The translations under genes were made by a program, and so were the position numbers. Shown piece by piece: positions 21,501-35,339 of a stretch of 62,000 nucleotides of DNA; the first letter of the stretch is position 1, and the number at the start of each line of letters is the position of its first letter. Source of the stretch: Acanthaster planci (Eukaryota > Echinodermata > Asteroidea > Valvatida > Acanthasteridae); the NCBI RefSeq assembly GCF_001949145.1, contig NW_019091586.1:159160-221159 (forward strand), given 5' to 3'. The notes beneath the pieces are model-generated. The model worked only from the letters and a program-made list of their open reading frames with translations, had not been told where the DNA came from and ran no database searches.

Positions 21501-24500
21501 ATCGTGACTCCTGGGCTTAATTTATACATTTTCACACCTCATCAAATCTGGCGCTCGGCGGGATTTGCAATACCGCGACCATGAACGGAGACGCTGCTTA
21601 CATGTCGTGCATCTTTTTTTTTTTTTTTTTTTTTTGACGAGGCCGCAAATTCAGGTATTCGGGAAGTGCGCGTGCATGGGAACTGCACTGCAATGATTTT
21701 GTCCGAGCAATTTTTTTTTTCACTGGCGGTTTAATTCACTTCAATTCTCGGGGGCAAATATTGGCCCTGGCATCGTCAGGACGGATTATAGATATAATTG
21801 GAAAAGATTTCGGAGAGAATTAGATAAGGGAATAGGTGCAAAGGGGTAAGCTACTTAGTTAAAGAGACTTCTGTCACAAGCTACTCTGCTCCACAAATGT
21901 CAATTTTAGTGATTTCCCAACATGCGTTCATGTGACTTTCACTAACCGAGGAGAAGAGCACAAAGCAACAGGTGATCTGTTTTAGGCTTTGGGACGAGGT
22001 CTTTTGTCGGCACAGTCCTCATGCACACTACAAAGCAGTAATACAAGGCTTGCACTTCACGTTTTTCAATGGTTCCTCGCTCTGCCAATGAAGTATTACC
22101 GGGCACCAACTGAAAGGGGTATGTACACTGTAACGGGGGGGGGGTTCAAGTACAAGATTAAACGTGTCGAAAGCAGCGGACACCTACGAGTAGTACCGTA
22201 CACTAGCACATTCCTGGGAGGAAGTTAAGGTGGCTCAACCCTACAAAAGTCACGGGTCGGAATCCCCCTTCAATACCATACCGATGCAGTGAAGATTTCC
22301 TTGCCCGGGCCTTCAAAGTATTCTCTCTACACGGTCACTTTGACATCAATTTTATCAAATCGGATTATGGATCTCGCGCAAGGCCAGGTTTGCTAGACGA
22401 GTCTTCCAAAAACGTACAGTTTTTCTGTTTTCGTGCTCAATGCACTCGGGCCAACACGGGTGGGGATGTGAACTTCAAATGACCGTAAAACAAAAACAAA
22501 ATCCTGTTTGATTACACTGAAACTTCCCCTTTACATGCCAGCATCATTTCATAAAGATCAGGCGCGAGACAGCCGAGGTACAGCGAAATCCTTCTCTCCC
22601 CTGCTGTGAGATGGTCTGAAAATTGCTCGGCTCTCTTAAAGGATTAACCCTGCCCTCCCCCAAAAGCCAGAGTGGATCTGAAGTAGGCCTCCTTATTACT
22701 TAATACTGTCACAAAGAAATTAATGCTTAGTGCAGGGGGCAACCGAGACCAACACAATCGTTTTGTTAGACGGAACTGAAGCTTGGCATTATTTAAGGGA
22801 GACTGATCATTTTGGGCGCCGTAATAACCTGGGGTAGAATCCGCCCTGACCGGCTATACGCCTCGAGAAGAAGCACCTTGTCACTGGTCGAAAAGAGCGC
22901 CATTGGTCGGGACTGTTCAATTTGTTGGTAGCGATGTGACCGTGACGCGTGCACGTCCTATAGTCGTTCGTTAACCCGCAGAGTTCAGTTCCGACCAAAG
23001 GGGCCTCCATTGCTAAGAAGTAGTGCCCATTCTTCGTCTCGCTCGAGGCCCCACATGATGGGGAAAAACTACCCCTTTGGGTTTCAATCCACCACATGGA
23101 CCAACGGAAAGAGGAAACTAGAACATAAAAACTAACAAAAACAGACACAAGTTAAAGCCCATCCAAACCATTCTCCTCTCCCGCCACTCCTGAATCTGAT
23201 GCCACTTCCAGGACTGCATGGCCACACAGCCATCGTGACAATCTCATATCGACTTCATGAAACAGCAATCTGCCAGGCAAGTTTCGCTTTTACACTTAGT
23301 TGGAATCTAAATCTTGGCTGCTTGTGATGCAGTCTTGTTTTTTTTTCAGTGTATATAGTATCCACGTGCAGTCAATCGCGCCGCTGCAGCTGTATGTCAG
23401 AGGAGAGTGCCCCTCATTCCAAGTTTGGGGTCAGGCATGCATTCAACGTCTGGTCAACGAAACATGCATAGCTCAGCTTGTGACTACACAATGAAAGCCA
23501 AAAAATACTGGCATTTCCTGGCTTGCACCGGTCATTAAAATTCATGATCACCGAGCTCGAAATATCTTTTTTTTAATGCCAATTTTTATTCAGATAGTCC
23601 AGCCCAGGGAACTGTTGAGAGGGGCTTTTGGGAGAGCCCGTGTCGAAACACTGAGTCTCGAGAAAGAAAGAGAATTTTGCTCTTTTCGTCAAAACGAGAG
23701 AGGTACGAGTGACGGCAAGGCAGTCGTCATTTCACGCGTGTTTTCGGGCACAAAATGTTCGACTTGGTCGAGTGCAGATTTTAATTGGTCTTCCTGTTGA
23801 TTCATAATCTCGGAGCATCGCGATATGGGCCTTTTTTCTGCCAACACGTGCCACGCACTGACACGGTGGGTAGATCACGGCGCCGGCCGCAATGAGGGAA
23901 CATGTACACACCTTTTCCCTTCTAAAATCCCTCACGAGATGCCTTGCATTTGTGAGATTGGAGTGGTACGCAATTGCCCCCAAACTGAAGAGAGCTCAGG
24001 AGGCACTAAACAAACAAGGTATAACACGAGAGGTGAATATTGTTGTCGCACAAATAAGGATTAATTCGTACAATATAAGGGAAGTCACATTTCTGTGCTT
24101 TTTTGTGATTTGACGGATTTTTTAATGTATACCTCTGGGGAAATTCCTCTCGACTTGTTTGTTCTATTTTGGCGGGGTGATATTGGCACGGGGTTTATGT
24201 TTCTCGACGACTTTTTGCCACTGTTTGAGTGATGGGACCTACCGTGCGTTATTCACAGCCTAAAATTACTGTTATTGGGTCTCATGCTTCGATTTTTGCC
24301 TTATTTTGACTGAGTGGAGATTTACCAACATCACGATTGGTGGCTTTTTCTCACGCATGGGCCTGTACTTTGAATTTACTTCATTAAAGAACAGTATATT
24401 GGCGATGTTCAATGTCGACTTGCATTGAAAAAAAAATCAAATGTATTCTTATTTTACCAAAACGAATATAAATTCTGGACTCATCATGCCAAATAACCCA

Positions 24501-27500
24501 GGACTGTGGGGAACTTCCAGTCTTGAGTTATGTGTACCAGAAATGTTTCCCGTGTTGCGTTGACTGTTCCGGCACAGATATTAGGCTCTTCCGGCAACAT
24601 TGAAATGTCAATCGCGCAAATGCAAGCAAATTCCTGCCCATTAATTGCAGAGAGTGAAAAAAGTTTTAGCCTTGCAATAACACTGGTCATCGACAACAAT
24701 TGTCTAGCTAGTATCTATTTCCATCTACGAGAGGATGCGTGTTGTTGATAGTGACAAAAACCAGTAAATGAAAGAAAAATATCATTCATCACGCGGAGTG
24801 ATGCATGATGTCAGTACTGTAACAAATATATAGATAAATTTCATTAAATGTTGAAATTTAAGAATCAACAGAATAGGCAATACATCATCAAAATGCAATT
24901 AAACATCGATAAAATTAAAAGGTGACAAAAATTCACAGAAAACACTTATACTAAAAGATAAATTACTAGGACATATTCAACTCTTAATTAAAACAATAAA
25001 TCCAAAAAGATAATTACAAATATTAAAAATAATTTTATACAGCTGTAATCCCAGACAGTGAATTAGTAATTCGTCTTTTAAATACAATCGAGATTTACCA
25101 TCGTGGACGAATTTGTTGTGATTGCACTTTAAGACCAATAGAATTAAAAATAGCACAATATCATGACCGCACTCACCAAAAACTTCTTCACAAAAGGGTT
25201 CAGTGGCGTCTTTGTTGACAAATACTAGGCTTATGTGGTTTAAATTGCATTGCATTATGGGTAACGTTAGGTATACGCGCAGTAAACTCCCTTTAAACCT
25301 CGCATACGATTGTTCAGTACGGGATTATATATTAGACCTTATCAAGCCATGACAGATAGGAATCTTGCACATGAGCTTTGATGAGCTCTGGGCTCGAATT
25401 ATACACGGATATTTACACGGTGGACTAGTGTCGGTAAAGCTTTTGAGTCTGGTGTACGATCACCTCCTAATGAAAACAACAGAGATTTTCTGTCTCCATC
25501 TCAGCCAAAGGAATTTTTCATCGAGATCGATGGACGCCGCGGTAAAAGGAGCGTCAGATTCAAAAGAAGGAAACATGACAGTGAGCAGACGCAAAAATCA
25601 CTCCAAAAGCGCATGCGACTGTGCAGGTCCCAGGATCAGTTGCAAGGCAGGATTTATGTAAGGAGAATAGTGAAAGCATGAGACCTTACCAGAAAAAAGA
25701 AGTGTAATAACTAGACCCTCAAAATAGCACATTAATCGTCCGGTAACAGCTCAGTGCACAGACCCATTACATGTGTTCCCCTCGGTCATTAAGCGCACGA
25801 AGCTAGCCAAGCAATCCAGACTTGAAGCCAGGCCTATAAATGCTACGGTTACACTGCACTGTTTAATGTCACCGTCGGTGCCCTTCATAAAGACGAAGAC
25901 CTCAGGATTCTAGAGTGTAGCATATAACCCATCGATTGATAAATTGCCCACAAAACAACAGTCCTTATATAGGCAAATGACCCACTTTCACAGAAAAAAA
26001 AATACGTGAACAACTTTCAATAAGCTTGATTTCTTAACATCTGGTGTAGCTGGATCTTGTAATTAATCATAAAGATTTAAGTGAGTGAGCACGTTTCACT
26101 GAGCAGGTTACCCCTATGATCTGAATTGTCGAAAATACACAAGAATATCTAATGGACATTTCTTGTATTTACTGCAGATTGAGAAGTACCAGACGATCAG
26201 CACAATGGTGTGGCTAACACAGGTAAGTGGCCAAATTAGACTGCCCCACAGCCTCTATGGCGCTCGAAATTCCCAATGACACCTAGAGAAAAGGAATGCG
26301 GAAGTTGGCACAAGGCACCGACGGTAATTCAGGGAAATCGAAACTGTGTACCTTCAATCGCAACAAGCATTGCTTTTCGAATAATGTTTCCTGACTTGGT
26401 GGGAGGAAACCTCCGATATTAAGCACTTCACATATGCTCCTAGCCTTAATCAGTACATTACCAGTACCAAACGTAGACCTAACACAGCGGCGTATCAAAG
26501 ACTTGAATCATTTGGTTGGAAAAAAAAACAGGTTTTTCTTTCCCAAAACGACGATTAAATTGTTTGTCCGTAAATGATCACCCAATCCCCCGTACGAAAA
26601 GGTGACAGTAATTTTTTTTAAAAATGCCGACGCTCTCAATTTCTGGGGGATCATCGCGGGCTACAGCACAGCGATACAGATAGACGTCTCGAAAACAGTC
26701 ATTTTTAGAAACCGCTCATAAATACATGCAGACGTTTTTTCCCGATTTGAAGTGAGTGTGTCTTTAATCTCATCCAGACGTTTCTGCCATTTCTGAAGGT
26801 ACTATAATCAAGAACCTTGAACGCCTTAAAAAAGCAGGATTACATACTCCCTACCTTTGCAAATGACTCATACTAAACGACTCATTTTTCTCTTACCTTA
26901 TTGTTGGGCTTTTAACGGAACATTTAATTCTTGACGTCATCGGGAATGATCGTAATCTAGGTTGCCTTTGCATTATGTTCTTTAAACAAAGATGATGGGA
27001 ACGCAAATTAAAACAGAAAAAAAACAAACAAAATACAAGAACACTCAAAGTTTCATGTGAACAGCTTTAATCGGTATACCGATTAAACCTGTTTACATCC
27101 CTCAACTCTCAGAAATGTAACTTTTTTGTTGGGGTGGGTGGTTGGGTGTTTGTTTTATCTTAAATGAAGTAGAGTGACGGCCATAAGCACTCCAGAAAGC
27201 AACAATCTTAAGGATGAAATCAAGCATCTTTTATGTGTTTCACCTGGCGTGTTAGTTTCATTTATCCACCCATTTCTAGTTGTAAGCTTTCTTATAACAC
27301 CTCAACATTTGCCATTTAAAAACTACCAGTTGCTACTTTTGTTTCCCCCGAAAGACCTGGCGACAGAGGTGTAAGCGACCTCTTAATATTCAGCTGGCTG
27401 CTGTCTTTGAAGTATGTCTTTAACCTTGTGTAACGTATACATGACTGAGTCGTGCCATGGAGACAAGGTTAATGTGCTTGACACCCGTGCTTGAATTATA

Positions 27501-30500
27501 GTTATTAAGAAGACTTGGGTTCCATCCCTAGACATGTGGTGAATTAAAGAAGAAAAATGTATGGGCTCGATCGCAGCGGGGGCGGGAAACTCTAACATGG
27601 TTGACTAGTTACGTTTGTAGGGCTTCTCCAGTAGTTATCCACAATCCTTTTCTTCTTTGAAAGAGTCAACATTATAATGCATGAGTATTGAAAACTATTC
27701 AAAAAGATCCATCCTGAAACGTAGAAAACGTTTGAGATTTACATGTCCTCGTTTCCTTCGTATTTCCTTGCCTACTTATTGTTATAAAGTTGCCAATCAA
27801 AAGAAATGTATCGCCTCTTTCTTTAAAAACCTTTTAGTAAAAAACTACTCTCAACACTCTAAAAGACGCTGTCCAATTTGAACTCTCGTAAACCTTAGGC
27901 CAAATTGACCTTTGTACCATGCTTAAATTATGGTTCTTTCCTTAAGATCCTTTGGCGTTTAACTCCAACTAATATTATGAACCTGATTATATCACCTTAA
28001 CTGGGTGCATGATAACATCTTTTTAAACGATCGCCATCACTGTCTTCCTCCTGAAGCGCTGGACCGATGAATATCTGCGATGGGACCCACAGGATTACAA
28101 CAACCTGACAGCTGTGCGCCTGCCGTCTAACATGGTGTGGCTGCCTGACACGGTGCTCTATAACACGTAAGTGATACATCAGAAACAGTGCATATGACAC
28201 TTGTACTTAGTTATGTAGATGAATTTTTTTCTGACCTTAGTGTTTCCATACCGTAATTTACTCGTCTTAGTACGCCGTATCAGAACCGAGAGCTGGTTCG
28301 GACATTTTATTTTGGTCGCTGTTCCCTTTTTGACAATTTTAGTGTGACGTGATATTTGACACTTTTTCATACTTTAATTTCACTGTGCCAAAACAGTGTG
28401 CTTAAATTTAACTATACTAAGAACTACTCATGACACACAATAGTTCACTGGATAAATTTCATGAGTGTGTTGGTGGTATGTGGCTTCTTAGAATATTTTT
28501 CCTCCAGCCGTACCAAAATGAATTAAATAAATCAAGGCTTTCACGGGTGGAAACACATTTTTTAAATGACGCATGTTTGTCCTTGTGCTGTAATAAACCA
28601 TGCATTTTTTGCCAAGTGAAGACAACCTCGCAATGGGGTAGTGGTGTAAACTTCGCTATAGCTACATCCGGAATCAAAAGTTTATATATTGAATTGTGAT
28701 TATGTTTAGACCAAGGCCTTGACTGTATGAAAAATGACTGACGATAGCTGACCCTTCATCATCCAGGAAATAAAGTGCGATGTGGTGAAAAGGCAGTAAA
28801 TGTTCTGCGCAATTTGACTCCTGTAACATTTACAAAAATGATTACTTCTTCCTGTGGAATATATCATTGGAGTGTGCCAAATGCATTATTTAGTATTTAC
28901 CAGGCCGTCTTCACTTCCAAATCTAATTTCTATAATATGTTGTTATTTTACGCGATCTGTTACGTCTCGTCCATTCCTGTTATACCCTATCCTGTCCCCC
29001 CCCCCACCATTTGGATCCGTGCCGTCCTAAACTCAGTCGCGAAACTTCCAACGAGCAGCTGATGTCCATTCAGACCACCTTGATCATTAACAACGACGGC
29101 AGCGTGGACTGGAGCGCGCCCATCACCCTGATCAGCCAGTGCAGCGTCGACGTCAACTTCTACCCGTTCGACGCTCAGACGTGCAACCTCAAGTTCGGTT
29201 CGTGGCAGCATGACGCCAGGCTCATCGACTATCCGGAGGCAGTAGCCGATGCGAGCATGTACCAGCATAACGGCGAATGGGACACATTCAGTGAGCTATT
29301 CTTTTGCTATTGAAATAAAGAGTTTTTCTTTCTTTCTTTTCTTAATTAAAGGGCGGATTCTTGACAAATAAATCCGTGGTTCAATTTTAGACCTACCATG
29401 TTTTATTAACCAAGAACCATAGGTAATTTTTAATTTTGTTTGTTTGTTTGTTTGTTTGTTTGTTTGTTTGTTTTTCAACTGAATCTGAAAGTGCAAATCT
29501 TTTCAACGTTGTTTGCAAATCAGCACTTTGGGCTGTAAATTGCTATTGTAGTATCATTTTCATATTAATGATTTTGTTGAGTATTGCCTGTTTTTCGGAC
29601 GTTTCGTTATCAGACGTCTATTCATAGGTGCAGCACTATAACAAAAAAGTTACCGTAAGCACTGAAACTGAAATTGAAATGTAGTGGCCATTACTAAATG
29701 GTTTACCAGTTGGAGGCGTTTTGTAATTTATTAACCCTTAAAATTAGAAGTTTTTAGGCCCGAGATCAATTTGTCTGCTACCACCAAGCGTCCCAAAGCC
29801 CCTCAACAGTTATGTCATAGCTCCAAAAGTCTGCAATGTTTTACTGTTATTTTAAATCCCTGACCACACACAGAGATGAACTTCAAGCGTAACGTCAAGA
29901 TCTATGCCTGCTGCCCGGACAAGCAGTACCCGGACGTGACTTTCACGCTGATTCTGCGCCGCAAGCCGCTCTTCTACGTGGTCAACCTCATCATCCCGTG
30001 CGCGCTGATCTCTGCCATGTCCATCATTGAGTTCATCCTGCCCTGCAACTCTGGGGAGAAAGTCTCTCTGGGAATCACAGTCCTGCTGTCGCTGACGGTG
30101 TTCATGTTGGTTGTGGCGGAGAACATGCCCGCCAACAGTGATGATATACCTATCATTGGTAGACTTTAATTTTTTTAATTCTTTTTAATTTTTTAATTCA
30201 ATTAAACTTACTTGATATATATATATTGGAGTACACTTTAACCCAGGAATTGTAGAACTTTTGACTTTAAAGTATGCAACATGATATGCTCTAAAGAATC
30301 TTTGTGTCTGACATTAAGGAAAATTTTCACAATGCACGGCTAAACCATAGTATTAAGAAGAAATGCCTCACTCCTCTTTGAGTATAGTTATTTTGCTTTG
30401 GTCCAGCTCACAACTTTGAAACATTCTCTGTTTTCTTGATCCAGCACGATACTACATCGTGACCATCTTTTTAGTCTCCTTTTCAACCTTCATGACAGTC

Positions 30501-31840
30501 ATCGTGCTCAACCTCCATCATCGCAAGTACCGTGTACCTAACTGGGTGCACAATATCTTCATTGGTGGTCTGGCTCCCATCTTCTGCCTAAAAGTGAGCG
30601 CAGTTGTAGTGAGACGCCAGTTATTATCAACAAGTATCCAGTCAAGCCTTATATTACCTCGTCAAACCCATGCTTCTGGGCTAAGTTGTTCCAGAAATTT
30701 TTGAACCAAACCCAGCCCGACCCAACCCGTACCATATATCCCGCAGTCACACTACTATGCCAGATTTTTGTGACATAGCTGCATGTATGGGGCTGAATTG
30801 CCTTACTCCAAATTGATGGAAATGGATGAAATTTTTTAACCGTCAAAATAATGAAAATGACCGATGCGCCAAACACACATTCACATAGGCTGTTGGCTGG
30901 TTTTAGGTCAACTGACCTCCTTTCTGCCCAACAGGTAAACAGCCGCCGCACCAAGAACATTTATAACAGTCGGAAACACCACTTCCAGCTGGTGCCCACG
31001 GCCAGTACGGCCACTACTTACCTGGACCAGGACTCCTACTTGTCCAAAGACGACACGCCAAGCGTCAACAACACTCCCCGGCACGGCCAGACGGAGACGG
31101 CGTACACAACCTCCACCAGCCAGCCCCGAAGACCGTGGGATTGGAAGGTAAGTTGAAGTGCTTACGTTTTCGTCTTTCTTATCCACTCAGTCTAACATTA
31201 TCAAAAGTAGTTGCAATTTGGTAGACTCTGCCACTGGAGAAAAAGGTGATTTGAAAGATATCAAGAAAATCTTGCAAAGAATACAATGTGTCCTACCTGA
31301 CTTTGAAGGATCTTTCCATAACAGCAAATGCTGTTGATGTTAGAGTTATGCACGAATAAAAGCTGTGGTGTCATTATGTTCATCCTGGCCGTGTCAGCAA
31401 AAGATCAAGTTTGACTCCAAACTATTTAAAACTAATTACGTCAACCCTTTGGAACCTAATAGCTGAACAAACAAAACCTTTGAAAGAGTCTGGGAGTCTT
31501 GGTTTAATACCAAAATCACTGCTTAACTTTTGCCTTGGGTGCAGGGAGCCAGCATGGTCTTCCTTTGAAGGCTTGATAATGATTGTTTCTACACCATTTC
31601 CCCCGACAGGAGCAAGCCATAATGGACACCTTGTCCAACGTCAGGTTCCTGGCCCAGCGATTTGCCGAGAAGGACCGGGAGGAAGATATGGCTAATGAGT
31701 GGCAGAGCGTTGCCAAGGTCATGGATCGCTTCTTCCTCGGCGCCTACATCATCTGCGTGGTCGTCATGGACATTGTCATCGGCATGCAGATTTTCCAGGA
31801 CCATGACCTGCCGGACGAGGTGCTCAAACCTGTGGAGTGA
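18576..31840 (+). CDS. Nicotinic acetylcholine receptor alpha-type subunit (alpha7-like)
   Basis: Exons are 18576-18624, 19018-19154, 26178-26222, 28057-28166, 29037-29290, 29874-30158, 30445-30593, 30935-31147 and 31610-31840, giving 490 residues with every phase consistent. Exons 3 (45 nt) and 4 (110 nt) have the lengths typical of nicotinic receptor genes. The first exon encodes a short signal peptide. The Cys-loop is C149-C163, and the vicinal pair C211-C212 preceded by Tyr209 marks an alpha subunit. Loop A (WLPDTVLYN), the loop D Trp, the loop B Trp and Tyr217 are all present. M1 is about 231-254. M2 (about 262-282) has the Glu260-Lys261 start of cation-selective channels and is almost identical to alpha7. 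M3 is about 296-318 and M4 about 455-476. Loop B reads GSWQHD where GSW(S/T)Y is usual. It should form a ligand-gated cation channel at the plasma membrane. Confidence 0.95.
20205..20535 (+). mobile_element. Degraded LINE 3' end (reverse-transcriptase C-terminal tail)
   Basis: The plus-strand reading contains [14 protein letters not shown] at about 20253-20294, matching the conserved tail of non-LTR retrotransposon polymerases (pattern R-x-F-S-x-x-A-P-x-L-W-N-x-L). A second piece reading SFQRSVKTH follows in another frame near 20328-20355, like the usual F-K-x-x-L-K-T-H ending, so there is a frameshift. Stops interrupt both. A TTATTATTATT tract (20481-20507) after the coding remnant fits a LINE 3' end. 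It is a dead 5'-truncated copy. Confidence 0.7.
21613..21635. repeat. Poly(T) run
   Basis: About 23 consecutive T residues in receptor intron 2. On the minus strand this could be the poly(A) tail of a retrotransposed copy, but no body was recognised next to it. Confidence 0.8.
22830..23010. repeat. Dispersed repeat, inverted relative to 42880-43045
   Basis: On the minus strand this region aligns over about 100 bp with 42880-43045: both carry CTTTGGTCGGAACT at one end, a central GTCAC or TACGGTC(G/A)C segment and TGAACA(G/C)TCCCGACCAA, followed by a shared CTTCT(T/G)CTC(G/A)AGGCG. The two copies lie in introns of unrelated genes in opposite orientation, so this is a transposable element fragment of unknown class. 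Confidence 0.65.
27060..27093. repeat. 34-bp near-perfect palindrome
   Basis: Centred on GGTATACC, the core TTTAATCGGTATACCGATTAAA is a perfect palindrome, and the outer AACAG and CTGTT also pair, with a single mismatch between. It lies in intron 3 of the receptor gene. It could be a dimeric factor site, a cruciform or a decayed element. Confidence 0.8.
29435..29474. repeat. (TTTG)n microsatellite
   Basis: About ten TTTG units in a row in the intron between receptor exons 5 and 6. It is an ordinary simple repeat and probably polymorphic. Confidence 0.9.
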
Positions 31841-34800
31841 TTTAGTTTTTATGTACGGTTCAGAATGTTATAACCCCCAATGGTTTGTGCTGGATTGGCG
31901 GTATGCATCAGCATCAACTGATCTTGCTGTATGCTGACCGACTAGTATAGAGACCAGTCAATAGACACTCTTCTGTGAGGAGCTGCAGGGTTCAAGTAAG
32001 TGCATTCATTGGATTAAAAGAAACCTCTTGGGTCGAAAACTAGTTCATAGAAAATTATATGATGGAGACCCCTTTCCTTTAAAGGTACAGCGAATTTGCC
32101 TGAAGATGTATTAAGGGAGCTTGATTGTAGCCTGAATGATAGGTGTTTGGAGTTAAAACAGTGCCACTGGCTTTTGGTGGAGATTTGCCGTGGTTAAGTC
32201 ATCACTGTTATTTTGGTAACGTTTTTGCGTTAAAGCGATTGAAGCTTTATAACCCGGGGTTACGTACCCGGATGAGCTTCCGTCAGTTTGCCAACACGAC
32301 TCCTGATGTTGAAGTTCCTTAGACTTTACCGTCAGCCAAGAATGTAACAAATTAAAGCTAACATCATGGCGCTAACGCTATGGCTCTGCAACTAAACCGC
32401 CACTGGTTCGAGGGATTGAGGGTAAAATCTTAGCTTGCACGAGACGCGGCCTTCCAAAGTCATTGGGAAAAATGGTCGCTCTAAGTCTGGCAAATTTGAA
32501 TGTTTCCGTACGGAATTCTTATATACAAACTTCCTGCTTATTATTCCAAGCATTGTTCGTTTTCATTTCATTAGAGCTTGTGCATATCTTTGTGCTTTAA
32601 TTTGGAGGTTTTTAGGATTGGTATGGAAACACTCTATCACAGACAATCAAGAAACATGTAATGTTCATATGAGGATAGATCACTTGGGTGTCACTTTCTG
32701 GGTTAATTTCAGACCTATCTCAGCTTGTGGCTTGTTTGGTCCAGAGAACAACGTCCTTTTTGAACTGAAACTTTTTCGAGGTTGAACTGGAGACAAAGAT
32801 GGCAAAATTACTAAACAAAGAGTGATTTCTCACCTGAACTAATTTAGGGGGAACTATTAACTTGTTCCACTTAATTCTGCCTTCATTCCAGAATTGTAAG
32901 TCTGAAACTGCTGGCACAGTGTTTAAATGACTCAGGATCTTTTTTCCCCAATGAAACAAAATAATCGTTTTTAATTAACGTTGTGTATGTACGACATTAG
33001 GGCTTTTAATGGCGTCATACTTTGTAGATATAACTGTACAATATGTCGACAACTTGCATGAAGTGAGTCCATGAAATTATTGATGAAATCTTTTTGTGGT
33101 AGTAGTTTACTGTCTTGTACATAAATCCAGGTTAGTATGTAAGTAGTGCAGTATACGAGAAATTTTTATTAAAGGTGCTATGCGATCTTCAAGTGAAAGA
33201 TTTTAACTGGCCAATTTACGGCCAAGGGTTTGAAATAGTTTGAGTGTGATTAATCATTTCCTTTCGGGTAAAGACTGATGAGAGGTTGTACGATGACATT
33301 CGGTATGGCGTCACTTTTTATATCATTTGGTATAAACGTACATGCAGGACACCTGAACTAAGGGCCAGGAAAGCCGGAATTAATGTGTCATGTTTCAAAT
33401 GCAGTGGGGTATCTTCGCGGAAGGATACTAACTTCTCCAATATAGCCCCGTAGAATTCGAACGTGCTCATGAAATTGTCCTTTCGTTAACTGTGTATCAT
33501 TATATAATGGGAATGTAGTTGAAGTGTTCTCTGCTCTGCGAGAGCAAAGACCAATTAAAATCGCAAAAGTGGTGTTGTAACCAGGGAAGACCATTTGGGG
33601 AGCAGAACAAGCCTCCAAGTGTCAAGTTAGAAACATAATCAGGGGCTATAGTCAACCTCTGTATACGCAGCTACATTCTTACCCAGGGTTCATGAATTAA
33701 TATACGCTAACCTTTGTATCAAAACACAGTAGAATGGATGAAGTCAAGTCACCTGAAGTTTATCCTATATCATTCATGCCAAAAGCCAAATTATCAGAAT
33801 GAAAGAAAATAACAAAGATTCACGACAATATTCAATGACAATAAATGCTTCACCGCTCAGACAAGATCTGGTCAAATATAATACGTACAAAAAAATAAGG
33901 TGTTTGGTGGACTATAATAGTCAAGAATTAATTTGGATAATTTGTAGAGTAAGGGCACATTCAGGTTAAGGCCTTGTAAGAAGGTAATGCCATCTAAGGT
34001 TCACCCAGACCAACATGGAGGTTTTCAAAAGCAGGGATGCTGTGAATTCTCAACCTATACGGCTCTCTAGGAATACAACACCCTCGCTTCAGTTTTCTGT
34101 AAATACGTAAGCCTATAAAGTTTACAACGTTTATAAATTAAATTGACCTTATACACTAGGAAGTCATTTTTGATCATGTTCTCTGAATCTATCTCATACA
34201 ATGTAATCCGTTAAAGGGGAGGTGCCAGACTTTTTTGGATTCCATGCCTCACTTTCACTTTTGTTTAACATGTGGCTTAAAACCTTTAGATATAATATAA
34301 ATCACATACTTCTAAATGATTTATGAGCATGAACGACATTGATAATTGTATTTATGTCTTATTTCATCTCTGCTTTCTTCTTTAATTCTCAGGTGCCAAA
34401 ATAAAGTTAACCTCGCTTTCAATATGTCCGACTTGTGAATAAGGCAAATGCTAATAAAAGTTCTCGTAGAAATTTGCAATCGCATAAATGTTTACCAGTT
34501 ACATACAAAATATTAATCTGTGATTACTGTGCAAAACTGTCAAACATTCCTTCCTTTGCTAAACTTGATGAGGCTCTCTGAAGCAAGCAAATATGGATTA
34601 TTTCATTCAGTATCTTTTTATTCAGCGACTGGACATTGTGCTACAAGAAATCTCAGAGATAATAAACCATGTCAAGGAATCAACACAAAAATCATCGCTC
34701 ATTCCGAGAATCATCTTTAAACGTGCATTCTAATTTGATAAGAAATTGAACTCCTCCGGCAAATCACACAGCCTAAATACGCAATAATCAATAATCATTT

Positions 34801-34903
34801 TGAATGATTCAAGATATTTTTCTTCAGTGTGCATGCACAAATTATCAAAGCATGTTTGAGCCTAAATCTCGAGGTGGATTTTAAAACTAGGCCTTCAGTT
34901 GAC

Positions 34904-35025
34904 ACAATGGCTATATTTCGGGGTTGTAGTTTAAGTCTTTGATATAAATTTAATGATCGAAGATACAATGGCTACATTTCGGGGGTATATTTTAAGTCTT
35001 TGATATAAATTTAATAATCAAAATG
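34904..35025. repeat. 61-bp tandem duplication
   Basis: Two head-to-tail units begin with ACAATGGCTA at 34904 and 34965. They share TTTAAGTCTTTGATATAAAT with a few substitutions between copies. The second unit decays after about 60 bases. No coding sequence is involved. Confidence 0.85.
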
Positions 35026-35339
35026 CGTAGAATACTGAAATAAATATTTTTTTAATAGAGTCAAATGAGACATGTCTTACTGTGTATAAATCAAAACGAT
35101 AATGGAAATGGATAGAATCTGTGGATGTAATTCTTGCTGTTATGCTGCCTTTTCTTGGGCGCACGCAATAGCGGTGTACGCGTGTACTAACTGATGAGAG
35201 AGAGAGAGTGTCTGCATTTTCTCTTGCAGTCATTGTCTGAACGAATCATATTTCCTCTGCTAACTGGCTGTAAATGTACACCCCTGAGGGATTTGATTAA
35301 CGTTTGCAAGAACACAGTTTCATAAAGCAGACTACACCA

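Larger units (their letters stand above)
19155..26177. other. Seven-kilobase intron 2 of the receptor gene
   Basis: This intron separates the exon ending in the first beta strands from the 45-nt exon. It contains a LINE remnant (20205-20535), a (T)23 run at 21613-21635, a dispersed repeat at 22830-23010 and a CpG-rich stretch around 21040-21480. No open frame in it shows a known domain. Long first introns often hold regulatory elements, but nothing specific can be named here. Confidence 0.6.
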
